From Mangifera indica (taxonomy: Eukaryota; Streptophyta; Magnoliopsida; Sapindales; Anacardiaceae), in NCBI RefSeq assembly GCF_011075055.1, contig NC_058150.1:1984001-2048000 (forward strand): a stretch of DNA of 64,000 nucleotides, written 5' to 3'. Below the pieces are notes generated by a model. It was given only the letters and a program-made list of their open reading frames with translations, had not been told where the DNA came from and searched no databases. A program made the translations under genes and the position numbers. This document shows, piece after piece, positions 36,430 through 46,889 of this stretch. Numbering within the stretch: the first letter of the stretch is position 1; every line of letters starts with the position of its first letter.

Positions 36430-37500
36430 TCAAGGAGCATAGCCTCCGCCGCCTCCACCACCACTACCTCCGCCGCCACCACCACCACTGCCTCCACCAT
36501 AACCTCCTCCAGTTCCTCCTCCTGCACCATATCCACCTCCATGTGCTCCTCCTGCACCATAGCCTGCTCCACCACCACCTCCACTTCCTCCCCCACCACC
36601 GCCGCCAGAACCAGCACCACCACCGTAGCCACCTCCTTCTCCACCTCCGTAACCACCCCCATGTTGCCCTCCAGCTCCATAAGCGGCCCCACCGCCTCCA
36701 CCATGACCACCACCTCCTCCCCCACCAATATTTCCATATCCACCAGCACCTGCACCCCCACCTTCTCCACCACCACTTCCATATCCAGCACCCTGATTTC
36801 CTCCAGCGCCATAAGCTGCTCCACCTCCACTGCCACCACCACCACCACCTCCCCCTCCTTGTCCAGCTCCTCCTCCATAGCCAGCACCACTGCCTGCGCC
36901 ACCTCCACTTCCGTATCCAGCACCATGCTCACCTCCAGAACCCTGGCCAGCTCCACCTCCACTGCCGCCTCCACCACCATGTCCACCAGCGCCTCCATAG
37001 CCAGCCCCAGCACCTTCACCAGCGCCACTGCCACTTCCATATCCAGAAGCATAGTCGCCGCTAGACCCATAAGCACCTCCTCCACCGCTGCCACCACCAC
37101 CACCGCTTCCATATCCCACACCATGCTCACCTCCAGCACCATAACCAGCTCCACCACCACTGCCACCACCACCACCGCCACCATATCCACCAGCACCTCC
37201 ATAACCACCGCCAGCACCTTCTCCACTACCACCACCACTTCCATACCCACCAGCTCCCCCTACAGCTGCATGAGCACCACCACCACCACCTCCTGAGCCA
37301 CCTCCACCTCCACCACCATACCCACCAACCTCACCACCACCATATCTAGCACTTCCAACAGCACCATGGCCTCCGCCATAGCCAACTGCAGGAATGTGGT
37401 GAATAGGTTCTTCAAAAGTAAGTAGCCCTCTAGTGGCAGAACATATTCCTAAGCCTAATAACACAAAGAAAACAGAAGAAACAACTTTGTGAGTAGCCAT
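36430..37500 (-). CDS. secreted glycine-rich protein (cell-wall type), GRP copy 1
   Basis: 356 residues, one exon. I start at the ATG at 37500 because it opens a classic signal peptide, MATHKVVSSVFFVLLGLGIC, with likely cleavage near SATR|GLL; the reading frame is open further 5' but that part looks like leader sequence and has no such feature. After a short non-repetitive segment (to about residue 45) the protein is almost entirely Gly with Tyr, Ala, Ser and His in units like GYGSGGGxG and GAGGxHGxGYG, ending GGGYAP. Such proteins are exported and are thought to contribute to cell walls or vascular tissue; this is by family. It is paralogous to the gene at 39830-40618: the two share the signal peptide, the motif types and the final GYAP. 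Long antisense frames here result from the Gly codon bias. Confidence 0.9.
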   Translation of the reverse strand: MATHKVVSSVFFVLLGLGICSATRGLLTFEEPIHHIPAVGYGGGHGAVGSARYGGGEVGGYGGGGGGGSGGGGGGAHAAVGGAGGYGSGGGSGEGAGGGYGGAGGYGGGGGGGSGGGAGYGAGGEHGVGYGSGGGGGSGGGGAYGSSGDYASGYGSGSGAGEGAGAGYGGAGGHGGGGGSGGGAGQGSGGEHGAGYGSGGGAGSGAGYGGGAGQGGGGGGGGGSGGGAAYGAGGNQGAGYGSGGGEGGGAGAGGYGNIGGGGGGGHGGGGGAAYGAGGQHGGGYGGGEGGGYGGGAGSGGGGGGGSGGGGGAGYGAGGAHGGGYGAGGGTGGGYGGGSGGGGGGGSGGGGGGGYAP

Positions 37501-37536
37501 GGGGATGTGTTGGCTTAGAAACGGAGGAGAAGGATG

Positions 37537-37545
37537 AAATTTATA
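37537..37545 (-). promoter_or_regulatory. TATA box of GRP copy 1
   Basis: On the minus strand TATAAATTT lies about 37 bases before the ATG at 37500. With transcription starting about 30 bases downstream, the leader would be only roughly 5-15 bases, unusually short, or the start lies elsewhere. Confidence 0.55.
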
Positions 37546-37699
37546 GGCATAGGACTGGGGTCCAAAGGCGTGTTGGTGGCAGAGAGAGTGGTTGAGCACA
37601 TGCAAAAGCGAAAATGGTGCCCCCCACTTACAGAAGCCCACAAAATGCCATAACAATATTCTCTATTACTGATCTTGTTGCACTCTGCAGTAGTGTGCT

Positions 37700-39780
37700 T
37701 CTGCTGTCCTCCACATCTAAACAAAAACCAAACTACTCTTTCACCGATTCACATTTTTGCAGACTGAGTTTTTGTTAAGCCTGTTGCGATTCATTATTAC
37801 CCTTTTGACGGTGGACACAGTGGGCTAACATTTTCTATTCTGATTTATCATGAATGAAGTAATATATGTACGATCATCCTTTTTTCAAATTTGCATAATT
37901 TCTCAGTACTTACTGATTTCTCAAACTTCTAGTTCAAAAACTAGAGACTTAAATGCAGAGATTAAACCATACAATCAAATGATTTTTTAAGTATCTTAAT
38001 AAGCTTTTGCATCATTTATCAGGATGGCGCAAAAGTCCTGGAAAGGCAAACATAATGATCATCTCAACCCATTATTTCTAATTTGTGAAGGAGGATGGTA
38101 ATACTATTTTTTCATTCATGTTTGCGGTTCACAAGGTTTTTTTTTTTTTTTAATAACTGGGAATTGTCTTATTTAATTAGATAAGTAAACTTTGAGATAC
38201 AATAACTGAACTGATAACTACTACATAAATACCTTAGGCTTCCTTTATAAAGAGTTTACAAGTTCTTCAGTCTTAGGATTCTTTCATATTTTCCAATGAA
38301 AGGTAAATTCTCACAAGACAGGGAGCTTATGTTTTGAGGATTAGATGTTTGTTAATCGGGTTTTGTTAGAAATTTAGATAGGTTACAAGGTGATTCAGTG
38401 AATACGGTTATCTTGCTATCCTCCGCTTTTTAGGATGAGCTTAGATTGTTTTGCTTTCGGACTTGTGTTTTTTGTGCAATGTAAATATTTACTTAAAAAA
38501 AATTCTCACAAGTTCTCAATTACGATATGTTCATTGAACATATATTTTTTATTTAATAATTTTTAAGTGATGGAATATATATTACATAAGTTGCTTTATA
38601 AATAAGTAAGATTATATATCCAAACAAATTTTACTAACTTATCCAAACAATTTAACGTGATATTATATAATTAAGTTATTTTAAAGTGACGAACAAAATA
38701 AATAATTGTATCATTCATTTATATATGTTGTCCTATTAGATTATATCAATACGTTTGTAACATTTATTTGTATATATAGTTTTATTCTTTTGAAATTGTT
38801 AACTAATATATATAATCTAGCATTAACAAAACTATGTGTATCTAGTTTGAATATTCAAACGGGTATCTCTAATAACTTGACTATATAGCATCTGAATATT
38901 CAATTGGATACTCAGAACTTAGTGTACAATGCATTGTTTTTCCCGCATTGAACAATTATGCTGTTTCTTGCTCAACTGTTTTTTATTGATGCATGGGATA
39001 TAATCTGGACATCTCTAAATCTGGAATGGAACTAAGTGGAATTTCTTAGTTAAGAATTTCCAGCAGCGATCTAACATTAACGTTGGTTCGACCTTATTTA
39101 AACTTGTCGTGTGCCTTTATGAGTGGATCCGACCCCGCTCTAAAAGAACTTAGTTCATAAGAACTGACCTCATGAACAAAGCTTCTTTTCACTTTTCAGA
39201 TTTCAGTCATCCATATACATGCGCAAGGCTGCTCCACTTCCTTTACCAATCTTTCTGTAAAATTTACTATTGAAGTTTCACTTCAAGCATTCCAAAATTC
39301 GTTACTTACAATTTTTTTTTAATCCAAAAAATCTTATTTAAGTTAAATTGTCTCAAACATTTTCAATATTAAATCGATCTATATAAACAGATGACATCTA
39401 ACGGTTAGTATGATTGGCTTCTTATGTTTAACATTTCACTCTTTTGTCATTCATTATAGTCTTGGGGTTTGGTCACAAATCATTCCTTGCATATTATCTT
39501 GTTTCTTTCTTCAAACCCTAGTTTACTTTTGAGGGATTGGTTGTGTAAAATTATTCAAGAAAGAAGCAAGCGTGCATTATTATCGTAGACTTAAAATTAC
39601 TAAAATAATTGGGAGAAGATTTCATACCATAATTTATATAATTTCAACTTCGCTTTCGTTCAAATTGACATTGATATTATACATATGGTTTTCTGTTACA
39701 CATGGATGTCTTTTTTTTTTTTTTTTAATTTTTTATCACCCAAATTTAACCTTATTTTTTATGTTATTAGAGAAAGATAC
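37700..39780. other. spacer between the tandem GRP genes
   Basis: About 2.1 kb without a supported gene. It contains the distal promoter of GRP copy 1 and the 3' flank of copy 2. Positions 38400-38500 look like a possible retroelement tail (CTTGTGTTTTTTGTGCAATG followed by an A-rich stretch), but this is weak. Confidence 0.3.
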
Positions 39781-39829
39781 ACCCATTATTGGTTTAAGGT
39801 TACGATGTAGAAGTGATGAGAAGGTATAT

Positions 39830-40618
39830 TCAAGGGGCATAGCCACCGCCGTGGCCACCACCACTTCCACCTCCAGCCCCATAACCTCCCCCATGTGCCC
39901 CTCCAGCACCATATCCACCACCGCCACCTGAGCCGCCACCACTGCCACCTCCAGCACCTCCTGCTCCTCCACCACTTCCATAACCAGCCCCATGTGCTCC
40001 CCCTGCACCATAACCACCTCCTCCTCCTCCACCACTTCCATAACCACCCCCATGTGCTCCCCCTGCACCATAACCACTTCCTTCTCCTCCACCACTTCCA
40101 TAACCACCCCCATGTGCTCCCCCTGCACCATAACCACCTCCTCCTCCTCCACCACTCCCGCCACCACCTCCTCCTCCAGCGCCACCTGCACCTCCACCCC
40201 CATATCCACCTCCGGATCCTCTTCCTGCTCCACCTCCATATCCACCACCACCACTACCTCCACCAGCCCCATATCCAGCTCCACCACCTTCACCAGCTCC
40301 GCCTCCATATCCAGAACCTCCCCCACCAGCACCAGCACCACTGCCACCTCCACCACCATGTCCAGATGCGCCTCCATATCCAGCACCACCACCTGCTCCA
40401 GAACCAGCACCACTTCCACCTCCATATCCACCTTCCCCTACAGTTCCACATCCAGCACCATATCCCCCACCGGCTCCAACGCCATGTCCAGCAACATAGG
40501 CTGTTGTCAGAGGGTGATTAACTTCTTCATCACGGTAGAGGAGGGCTCTAGTAGCAGAAGATATACCTAAACCTAATAACACAAAGAAAACCAAACTAGC
40601 AACTTTGTGAATGGCCAT
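39830..40618 (-). CDS. secreted glycine-rich protein (cell-wall type), GRP copy 2
   Basis: 262 residues, one exon, ATG at 40618. The signal peptide MAIHKVASLVFFVLLGLGIS matches that of copy 1 nearly residue for residue, then ATRALL and a short variable segment (YRDEEVNHPLTTAYVAGH), then a Gly-rich body ending GGGHGGGYAP. It is shorter than copy 1 by about 90 residues, all in the repeat body. At 39961-40140 it contains three tandem 60-bp units, each encoding a 20-residue block of the form GGYGAGGAHGGGYGSGGG with variable last residues. The role is inferred from family only: an exported structural protein. The pair clearly arose by tandem duplication, same orientation, start codons about 3.1 kb apart. 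Confidence 0.92.
   Translation of the reverse strand: MAIHKVASLVFFVLLGLGISSATRALLYRDEEVNHPLTTAYVAGHGVGAGGGYGAGCGTVGEGGYGGGSGAGSGAGGGAGYGGASGHGGGGGSGAGAGGGGSGYGGGAGEGGGAGYGAGGGSGGGGYGGGAGRGSGGGYGGGGAGGAGGGGGGGSGGGGGGGYGAGGAHGGGYGSGGGEGSGYGAGGAHGGGYGSGGGGGGGYGAGGAHGAGYGSGGGAGGAGGGSGGGSGGGGGYGAGGAHGGGYGAGGGSGGGHGGGYAP
39961..40140. repeat. in-frame 60-bp tandem repeat (3 units) in GRP copy 2
   Basis: Units 39961-40020, 40021-40080 and 40081-40140 are nearly identical; a partial fourth unit follows to about 40165. Differences are single bases (for example CAGCCC/CACCCC, CTCCTC/CTTCTC). The length keeps the reading frame, so copy-number change is silent except for protein length. Confidence 0.95.
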
Positions 40619-40657
40619 GGGAATGTCTTTATGTTTTCATTTGCAAGGGAAGATGGG

Positions 40658-40665
40658 TATTTATT
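40658..40665 (-). promoter_or_regulatory. TATA-like box of GRP copy 2
   Basis: On the minus strand AATAAATA lies about 40 bases before the ATG at 40618, a position close to that in copy 1. It is weaker than a canonical TATAAA. Confidence 0.35.
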
Positions 40666-40699
40666 GGACCCAAAACCGCGTTTCGCAGTACTTTGAAAA

Positions 40700-41820
40700 G
40701 AGAAATCGTGGTTAACTCACAGTGGTCGACTGGAAAAGCACAGAGTTTAAGCAGTCGTACTAGCAGGCCCAATCTTTACTCTCGAGTGTGCTTGGCTGTC
40801 CACCATTATTTGTTCATGCATGTTATGCGTATGTACACACAGTAAGGTTAATCACAAATTCATACGTAATATTTACCTAATCAAACCAATTAAACCAAAA
40901 AAAAATTTCCATCTAAAATATATAAAATATTTAACGAAGAATCAATGCTGAATCCGATCAATTATCAATATAGTGAAATTGGTCATCCTTTCCAATATAT
41001 TCTCAACATGTTAGCATTTTAATATATAATAATCAAGTGCGCAATTGATAAAAAGGTCTTAGCTTTTTTATAATAATTATTAGATCTTCTTATCAAAGGT
41101 CCAATAAATTTAGTAGTCTATACTTATATGATTATAAACATAGATTTTATTTATGAAGTATATGAGACATTTATAATATAATCACATCATGTCTGTAAAA
41201 CTTAATTCATTGGATTATAAATTTACCCAAGTTTTATTAAATTAAAACGATATCAATATTTGGTCACATTTGTGATATAATATAACACATACGAGATTTA
41301 TTAATGCATTTATCAATTAGAGACCTAATCTTCTTGTGTACACTAATATATATTTGATGAATAGATATCCCACTGAGTTGTAACCTTTTTCCCATTAAGA
41401 TGGCTAAATATTATTAGGGTTCAAATTGTGATTGAGCAACTTTTTTCTGCATTAAGATACTTTAATAACTTGAATGGAAAGATCTAGTAATAGCTGGATG
41501 TGGAAGAAAACTGTATATCATTTGTATTTAAATGCAATATATTTTGAATTAAGAGAAACGAAGGCTCATTAAGATAAACTAGTATTAATTATAATGTGAA
41601 GATTGTTAATCTTTAAGGTAAATAATACCTGGATTATAATATTAATTGATGATGAACCTTATCCCAGTGGCCGCCACGATAAGATTTGATCTCAAAACAA
41701 TAATATGATAAGCCACTATCTTTGAACTGTGTTACAGTTGGCACGTTGCATGACGTGTATGTGGGGTTGCAAAGTAAATTGGTACCTCCTCCTTCTGGGT
41801 GCCGTGGTCATGCATGCCTC
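40700..41820. other. spacer between GRP copy 2 and the TRIM element
   Basis: The promoter region of GRP copy 2, then AT-rich spacer. No gene or RNA was recognised. Confidence 0.3.
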
Positions 41821-42289
41821 CTCCTTGTTGAAAATATAAATTGGGCTTACAAGTGTGAAGATTAAAACTTATGTTACACAAAATCAATTGACTTATGTTA
41901 AGGTCCAATCTACAACACTTATATACCACTCATTTTACTTAAGTTTATTAGATGTGGGACTCTTCTTTATTTGAGTCCTCAACACCTCCGTTTAAGTGCA
42001 AGCACCTAGGCTGTTAAACCTGCCTTTTGGCTCAGCCGATTTTTGACTGGGTACGTTGTTACTTGTATCCAGAAATATTTAGGCTGTTAAACCCAACCCG
42101 CCATTTGGTTCGCGCTCTGATACTATATCGAAAATATAAATTGGGTTTACAAGTGTGAAGATTGAAACCCATGTTACACAAAATCAATTGACTTATGTTA
42201 AGGTCCAATCCACAACACTTATATATCACTCATTTTACTTAAATTTATTAGATGTGAGACTCTTCTTTATTTGAGTCCTCAACACTCCT
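41821..42289 (-). mobile_element. intact TRIM (miniature LTR retrotransposon)
   Basis: Two direct repeats of 159 bp, 41826-41984 and 42126-42284, exactly 300 bp apart and about 90% alike. On the minus strand the repeat begins TGTTGAGGACTC; the left repeat ends TCAACA. Perfect 5-bp target duplications CTCCT flank the element at 41821-41825 and 42285-42289. Immediately inside the right repeat, 42114-42125 reads on the minus strand TAGTATCAGAGC, one base from the initiator-Met tRNA primer-binding site TGGTATCAGAGC. The purine stretch AAACGGAGG (41985-41993, minus) is the likely polypurine tract. The internal part is only about 140 bp with no coding capacity, so it must rely on enzymes from elsewhere. 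The three outer bases of the inner LTR edge have diverged. Confidence 0.92.
41918..41960 (-). promoter_or_regulatory. USE-like plus TATA element in the TRIM LTR
   Basis: On the minus strand GTCCCACATCT (41950-41960) matches the plant snRNA upstream element RTCCCACATCG at 10 of 11 positions. TATATAAG follows at 41925-41918, after 24 bases. In plant snRNA genes about 24 bases between these elements goes with RNA polymerase III and about 34 with polymerase II. A TTTT run near the LTR end could end a short transcript. The other LTR has the same layout with one mismatch more (GTCTCACATCT). Function is inferred. Confidence 0.5.
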
Positions 42290-44895
42290 TCTTAGTAAAT
42301 TTAGTTGTGTTCTTCTGCATCAGTCGTCACTTATTTTGTTGTTTTATTTTCATTAAACTCAGTCAACAACTGTTCTTACGGCATTGCAGTGTTTGCTCAG
42401 AGTTAAAGGGAGCACAGGCACTAATTTATATTAATTAATTATGGAAAATTTTGAGATACCATAACATTGGTTCAGTAATCCCTCTTAGTTGGATTATGGT
42501 TTAATTAATTTCTACTGCTTATTGTCAAGTGGAGTTCTTTTTTCGGAATTATACTGAGGCGATTTCTTCCTACATTCTAGCCGATCTATAGATGGGTGAG
42601 CTGAGTGAATAGCTTATCATTGACTTAATTACTTCCTGAGTGTGGTGTTCAAGTGTCGAACAGCTTCGATCTGGCTGGAGTCACGTAATTCTAAACACGC
42701 CGACGCTCTGTTTGTATTGACATTGGAAGTACTGAAAGTGGTGCACTTTCTAAAGTGTTTATTATCTTGATAATGAAGTAAATTAGGAAATTTTCAGGGC
42801 ATTAAAGTGGGTATAATAGTTTTACGCCCTTCGTTGTTCCTGCTACTGGAGACCCTACATGTGATTTACTCATTAGGGTTTTGCAAATGGCGCCGCCCAA
42901 CCCACCATAGACGTTGAAATGTTTTTATACTGTGAATCACTTTCGACACTGATGTATTGTCATCTCAGTCTCACCTTTTTAGCCCAACAGGATGCGAAGG
43001 AAAACGACTGCTGTTTCCCCACAAGAAGAACGAATAACGAGTGAAAATCCTACGACTCAAAATTTGAAAAAAAAAAAAATCTATAAATTGTAATACATTT
43101 GAGTTTCTAGGGATTCACTGATATAAAAACGCTTTCTGGGGGTTGGGAAATCACGTGCAAGATCACCTTCATTTATCGATCTCTATCATAAATTAGTGGG
43201 ACTAATCCATCTCAGTTTGCTTGTTTAGTCGATCGTCTTCTCCACGCTCGATTGTTTCTGTGTATTACTGTAATACTGCATCATCTGTGACGTCTAAAGA
43301 TTTTAATTAATTTACAACATCGTATTTTCTCCGGCTCCTGAATCAGTTCAGCAATTTTCTAGGAGAAAAAAAAAAGAATCATTAGTGCATTTGGGTTTCT
43401 CGGGCTGTATTGTAGCCCATCTTTCTAGCCCATTTGGGATTTTTCTTTACTATATGATGGGATAGAACTGAGCTATCAGAAAGAGCAACAATTTAGTGCA
43501 TGATTTGCGGAAGAAGAAATGAAGAAAAACAAGCAGTGGTTGAATGCTCGGAAAACGACATCAGATGAAATGGGAACTATTTGAAGGTGGGCTTTCATTT
43601 ATAAGGAGAAAAGCGAGTTGGCACAGAGTTTAAGTACACTTAGAATTCAAATGCTCACTTAAATAATTCATGTTCCAATAGCCTTCAGTCTATGATAAAT
43701 GAAAGGCAGATCAGGCAGAGAATAAAATGGTTTTAAAACCCTTTTACATGAAACAGTGTTTGATTCTCTTAAAAAAGGGCTTTACAGCAAGTAATATAAA
43801 TTCAAGGGAAGCAAATAATGTTTTGGTCCCTACTTCGATTCGATGCCTGTAAGTTCAATCTGCTTAGTAATTTGTATTGTTTCCTTTGGATGTTTCTTAA
43901 AAGGCCGTTTGCATTGCAGTGTGGTCAGCAAATGGATATACATGTTGGCCTGTCATAAAACGACTTTCAGCTGTTCAATTGCAATTTTATCCACCCAAGT
44001 CGGACCTCCTGATTCTATTTATTTACACCTGTCTGATGCGATTTTACATGTATTATTAGTTCCAAGTACGCAATTCATAAAAATCTTACGTAGAAGCTAT
44101 GGTCAATCTTTTAGTCTCTGACAAGAACAACATTTTCATGAAACAAAAATATTGTTAAAGGGGTAAATCTAGAAGAGTGTTGGGAGACAGGTTAGAGAAA
44201 TAAAAATCTAGTAAAAAGAAAAATCTAATTTTTTAAATTAATATGAGAAATGAGATAAAATTTTATTATTTTTAATATATTATTAATTAAATAATAATTT
44301 TATTAATTTTATTAATTTCAACCACATATAAAAAAAAGTTTTGATATTCGATATTTAATAGGTATTAATTTAGGGTTTTAACCAATGTTAAATAGTATAA
44401 ACCCAAATCTATTGACCGATAATAAAATCGTACATGATATTACCTATAATATGGGTAAATATGATTAAACAAATCACCAAAATAGTCTCAAATTGGATGA
44501 TCTCAAATTTTTTAGATGACTTAGATATGGTAGCATTAATGCACAAACTTGAAAGGAATTGTTGAGAATTCTTTAATCAAATGAATAATTGATTGATTAA
44601 CTTAAAGTTGCTTTCATCATACCTTCAATCATTAATTTCATGTAAATTACTATTATGATATGCCCGACTGCTAACAACAAAGCTAAACCTTCATTAGAAA
44701 ATGTTAAATTATTATTATTTTAGTATTAAATTTAAAAAAAAAAAACCAATAATTGACCGATGCTCCAACATAATTTACAATTTCTTTGCAAATTAGCAAG
44801 TACAAGATCACTAACATTAGTATAATAATTATAATAATAATTAAAAGAATATTTTTAGTTAATTTCTTTACAAAATTAAAAATAATATAATATAA
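42290..44895. other. 2.6-kb gene-free stretch with moderate GC patches
   Basis: Positions 42500-43100 and 43100-44120 are less AT-rich than typical spacer. A 92-codon frame at 43843-44121 contains hydrophobic runs but no recognised motif, and no coding exons or splice context support it. I cannot exclude an untranslated transcript. The end (44150-44890) is AT-rich. Confidence 0.3.
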
Positions 44896-44898
44896 CAA

Positions 44899-45549
44899 TC
44901 AACCTCTGTACATAGGCGAGCGATCTTGCTCCACTACTTTAGACAGCCTTGACCGTCTTAGAGCTTTAATCGGGCTTGGAAAGTACCATTTTGGCCCTTT
45001 CGACTTCCCATAATCCGACGTCGCGGTAATAGCCACCGATCTCGATTTCTTCATCATCACTCTTCTCTCTTCTTCCACGTCTCCACCTCTCCGACTTTTA
45101 CTATTTTTATTCCCTCCCTTCAACCACCGCCAAAACGACACCGTTGTCGTCTGACTTCTACTTTCTTTATTAACTTCGTTTCCCACCAAATCCAAATTTT
45201 CAACGTACTTTGACTTTGACCGAAGAAACGAAACTGCCATGGATCTCGATCTACGAAACGCCGGTTCACTCTCAACCAAATTGCCGACACGGCCGACGGT
45301 TCCGATTGCGGCAGAAAAATTTTCGCCACCAGATACTGAAAACCAAGAAAACGAGGATGAAGAAGAGGAGGAGGAGGAGGACACGGTGATGGCGCGGCAA
45401 GCACAGGGACGTTCGTTAGCACAGTCTGGACAGAGAGAAGAGAGACGGTCACGGAGACAGGTCGGACAGACTCCAGAACGGTGACGTTTAGAAGGATGCT
45501 TTCGACATTTCCAGACTTCATCCTCGTCCAAGTAAATCGCTGCTGCCAT
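44899..45549 (-). CDS. Cys-rich small protein of the OCTOPUS/DUF740-like group
   Basis: 216 residues, single exon. I start at ATG 45549 (MAAAIYLDEDEVWKC); the frame is open a few codons further but without another ATG. The N-terminus has a Cys-rich module, residues 12-51, with Cys15, 28, 31, 40, 43, 49 and 51 (WKCRKHPSKRHRSG, CPTCLRDR, CPDCANERPCAC). This resembles the N-terminal block of plant DUF740 proteins such as OCTOPUS, membrane-associated regulators in phloem. The rest differs: a run of ten Ser, then repeated basic RRSRSMAVSFLRSKSK and KKSRSVAI motifs, ending with a SPIKALRRSRLSK block. At 216 residues it is much shorter than OCTOPUS, so it belongs to a short sub-group. Function is unknown; no membrane span. 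Confidence 0.85.
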   Translation of the reverse strand: MAAAIYLDEDEVWKCRKHPSKRHRSGVCPTCLRDRLSSLCPDCANERPCACRAITVSSSSSSSSSSFSWFSVSGGENFSAAIGTVGRVGNLVESEPAFRRSRSMAVSFLRSKSKYVENLDLVGNEVNKESRSQTTTVSFWRWLKGGNKNSKSRRGGDVEEERRVMMKKSRSVAITATSDYGKSKGPKWYFPSPIKALRRSRLSKVVEQDRSPMYRG

Positions 45550-45661
45550 TTTCCTTGTGCTCAAGCTTTGAGTTGAGTTAAATGATTTAACGTTTCAGCG
45601 ACTTCTGTGTGTTTTTGTTCGTTTTGATTTCTCCCTCTTGTGTGGTTGAAAGCAGCTGAAG

Positions 45662-45669
45662 TTTATATA
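45662..45669 (-). promoter_or_regulatory. TATA box of the Cys-rich gene
   Basis: TATATAAA on the minus strand, about 113 bases before the ATG at 45549, giving a leader of about 80 bases. No other TATA lies closer. Confidence 0.6.
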
Positions 45670-45834
45670 CGCAATAAGTTCTGATTCGGTGAGAGAAATC
45701 CAACCATGGTTACATAACTGTAGTTAAAGTTCAAAACCCTAGTCAACAAAACGCAGCGTTTGATGCTATTTAAGTTGCTCCCAATTTATATCATATGTAT
45801 AGAAATGACCCTGATATAGTGTTAATTTAATAAA

Positions 45835-45965
45835 CAATATTCTATATGCACAATTTTTTATATTTTAATTTAAAATTATTAAATCATTTATAATTTATTA
45901 TTTATATATTTATTTTACGTAAAAATAAAAAAAAATATATAAATAATTTTATTGTTATTTAATAT
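45835..45965. repeat. palindromic AT-rich MITE (diverged)
   Basis: The TATTTTAATTTAAAATTATT core and the ATAAATAATTTTATT terminus are recognisable; the arms are worn. Confidence 0.5.
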
Positions 45966-45969
45966 TAAA

Positions 45970-46880
45970 ATGACAATAAATATAACTAATCTCAACACGT
46001 GGGGGGGAGTCAAATGTATTTGTTGGAGGTAGGTATATTTAGATAGCCAGCGTTGACCATAAAGGCTAAATTTTATTTATTTAACCAAAAGTTTTGAGCT
46101 AATCAACGTCACTCATTAAGCTGGATTCGAAAATTAAATTAACACTATTTAAACTAAAACTCGGCCGCACTAAGAGGTTTTAGTGTAATTAAATTATGGA
46201 CGAGAGAAAAGTTGGATTAGAAATCTTTGTGGGTCAAAGAAGTTGACAGGATGAATGGTGAGTTTGTGAATATGGAAGCCAGCCAAAGCAGAGAAACAGA
46301 AGCTGCAAATCTGGAATATTCAAGAGTAATAATCATATATAATGGTTCATCAAAAAATTTTATGGCGAAGAAAGGCTAGCCAGTAGTTTCATGTCGAAAG
46401 CACAAGCAATTACAGTAAGACTGTAAAAGGTTACATCGAGAAGACGTTAGATTAGAGATATCATTAATAATTGAGTCTTACAATTACAAACCCATCAATT
46501 TCTTGCAAAATATCAACCATAATTTTTCATAAAATCATATAACTTAAGTGCCTAATTATAAAATTATACATTTAATTTTATATTGATTAATATTTTTATG
46601 TAACATTATGTGTGTTCAACGAGAATGGAACCCAATTAGGCTTTTAATTATGAGGTAATTATTAATTACGTCTTGTTCATATCTTAAACCCAAAATTTGA
46701 GTGGCTCATTAAGTGAGTTGTTGGGTTACCTTTTTCTACTAGGCTTTCCATAAAGGCCCAAATTTTAGCCCACAGGCTTTTGATTTTATCATCCAGAGGG
46801 AAGAAGACCATCTGTCCGTTACAATTGAGCCAACATAGGGCTAGAAAATTTTATTGATTTCTATAGATTTTTGTATGATT
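45970..46880. other. gene-free spacer
   Basis: No gene, RNA or recognised repeat was seen. Confidence 0.3.
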
Positions 46881-46889
46881 GGAACTACA

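Noticed and set aside
36397..37296. Long antisense frame (299 codons, Ser/Thr-rich) opposite GRP copy 1, and others of 173 and 285 codons
   Set aside because: The frames are open only because Gly codons on the other strand lack stop complements. No start context, no family match, low-complexity composition.
37501..37656. N-terminal extension of GRP copy 1 (52 codons upstream)
   Set aside because: It would bury the signal peptide, and the TATA-type box lies within it.
39895..40570. His/Leu- and Thr/Ser-rich frames opposite GRP copy 2
   Set aside because: The same composition effect; the minus-strand frame has the signal peptide and paralogue support.
43843..44121. 92-codon frame with hydrophobic runs
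   Set aside because: No motif, signal sequence or supporting exon; kept only as spacer.
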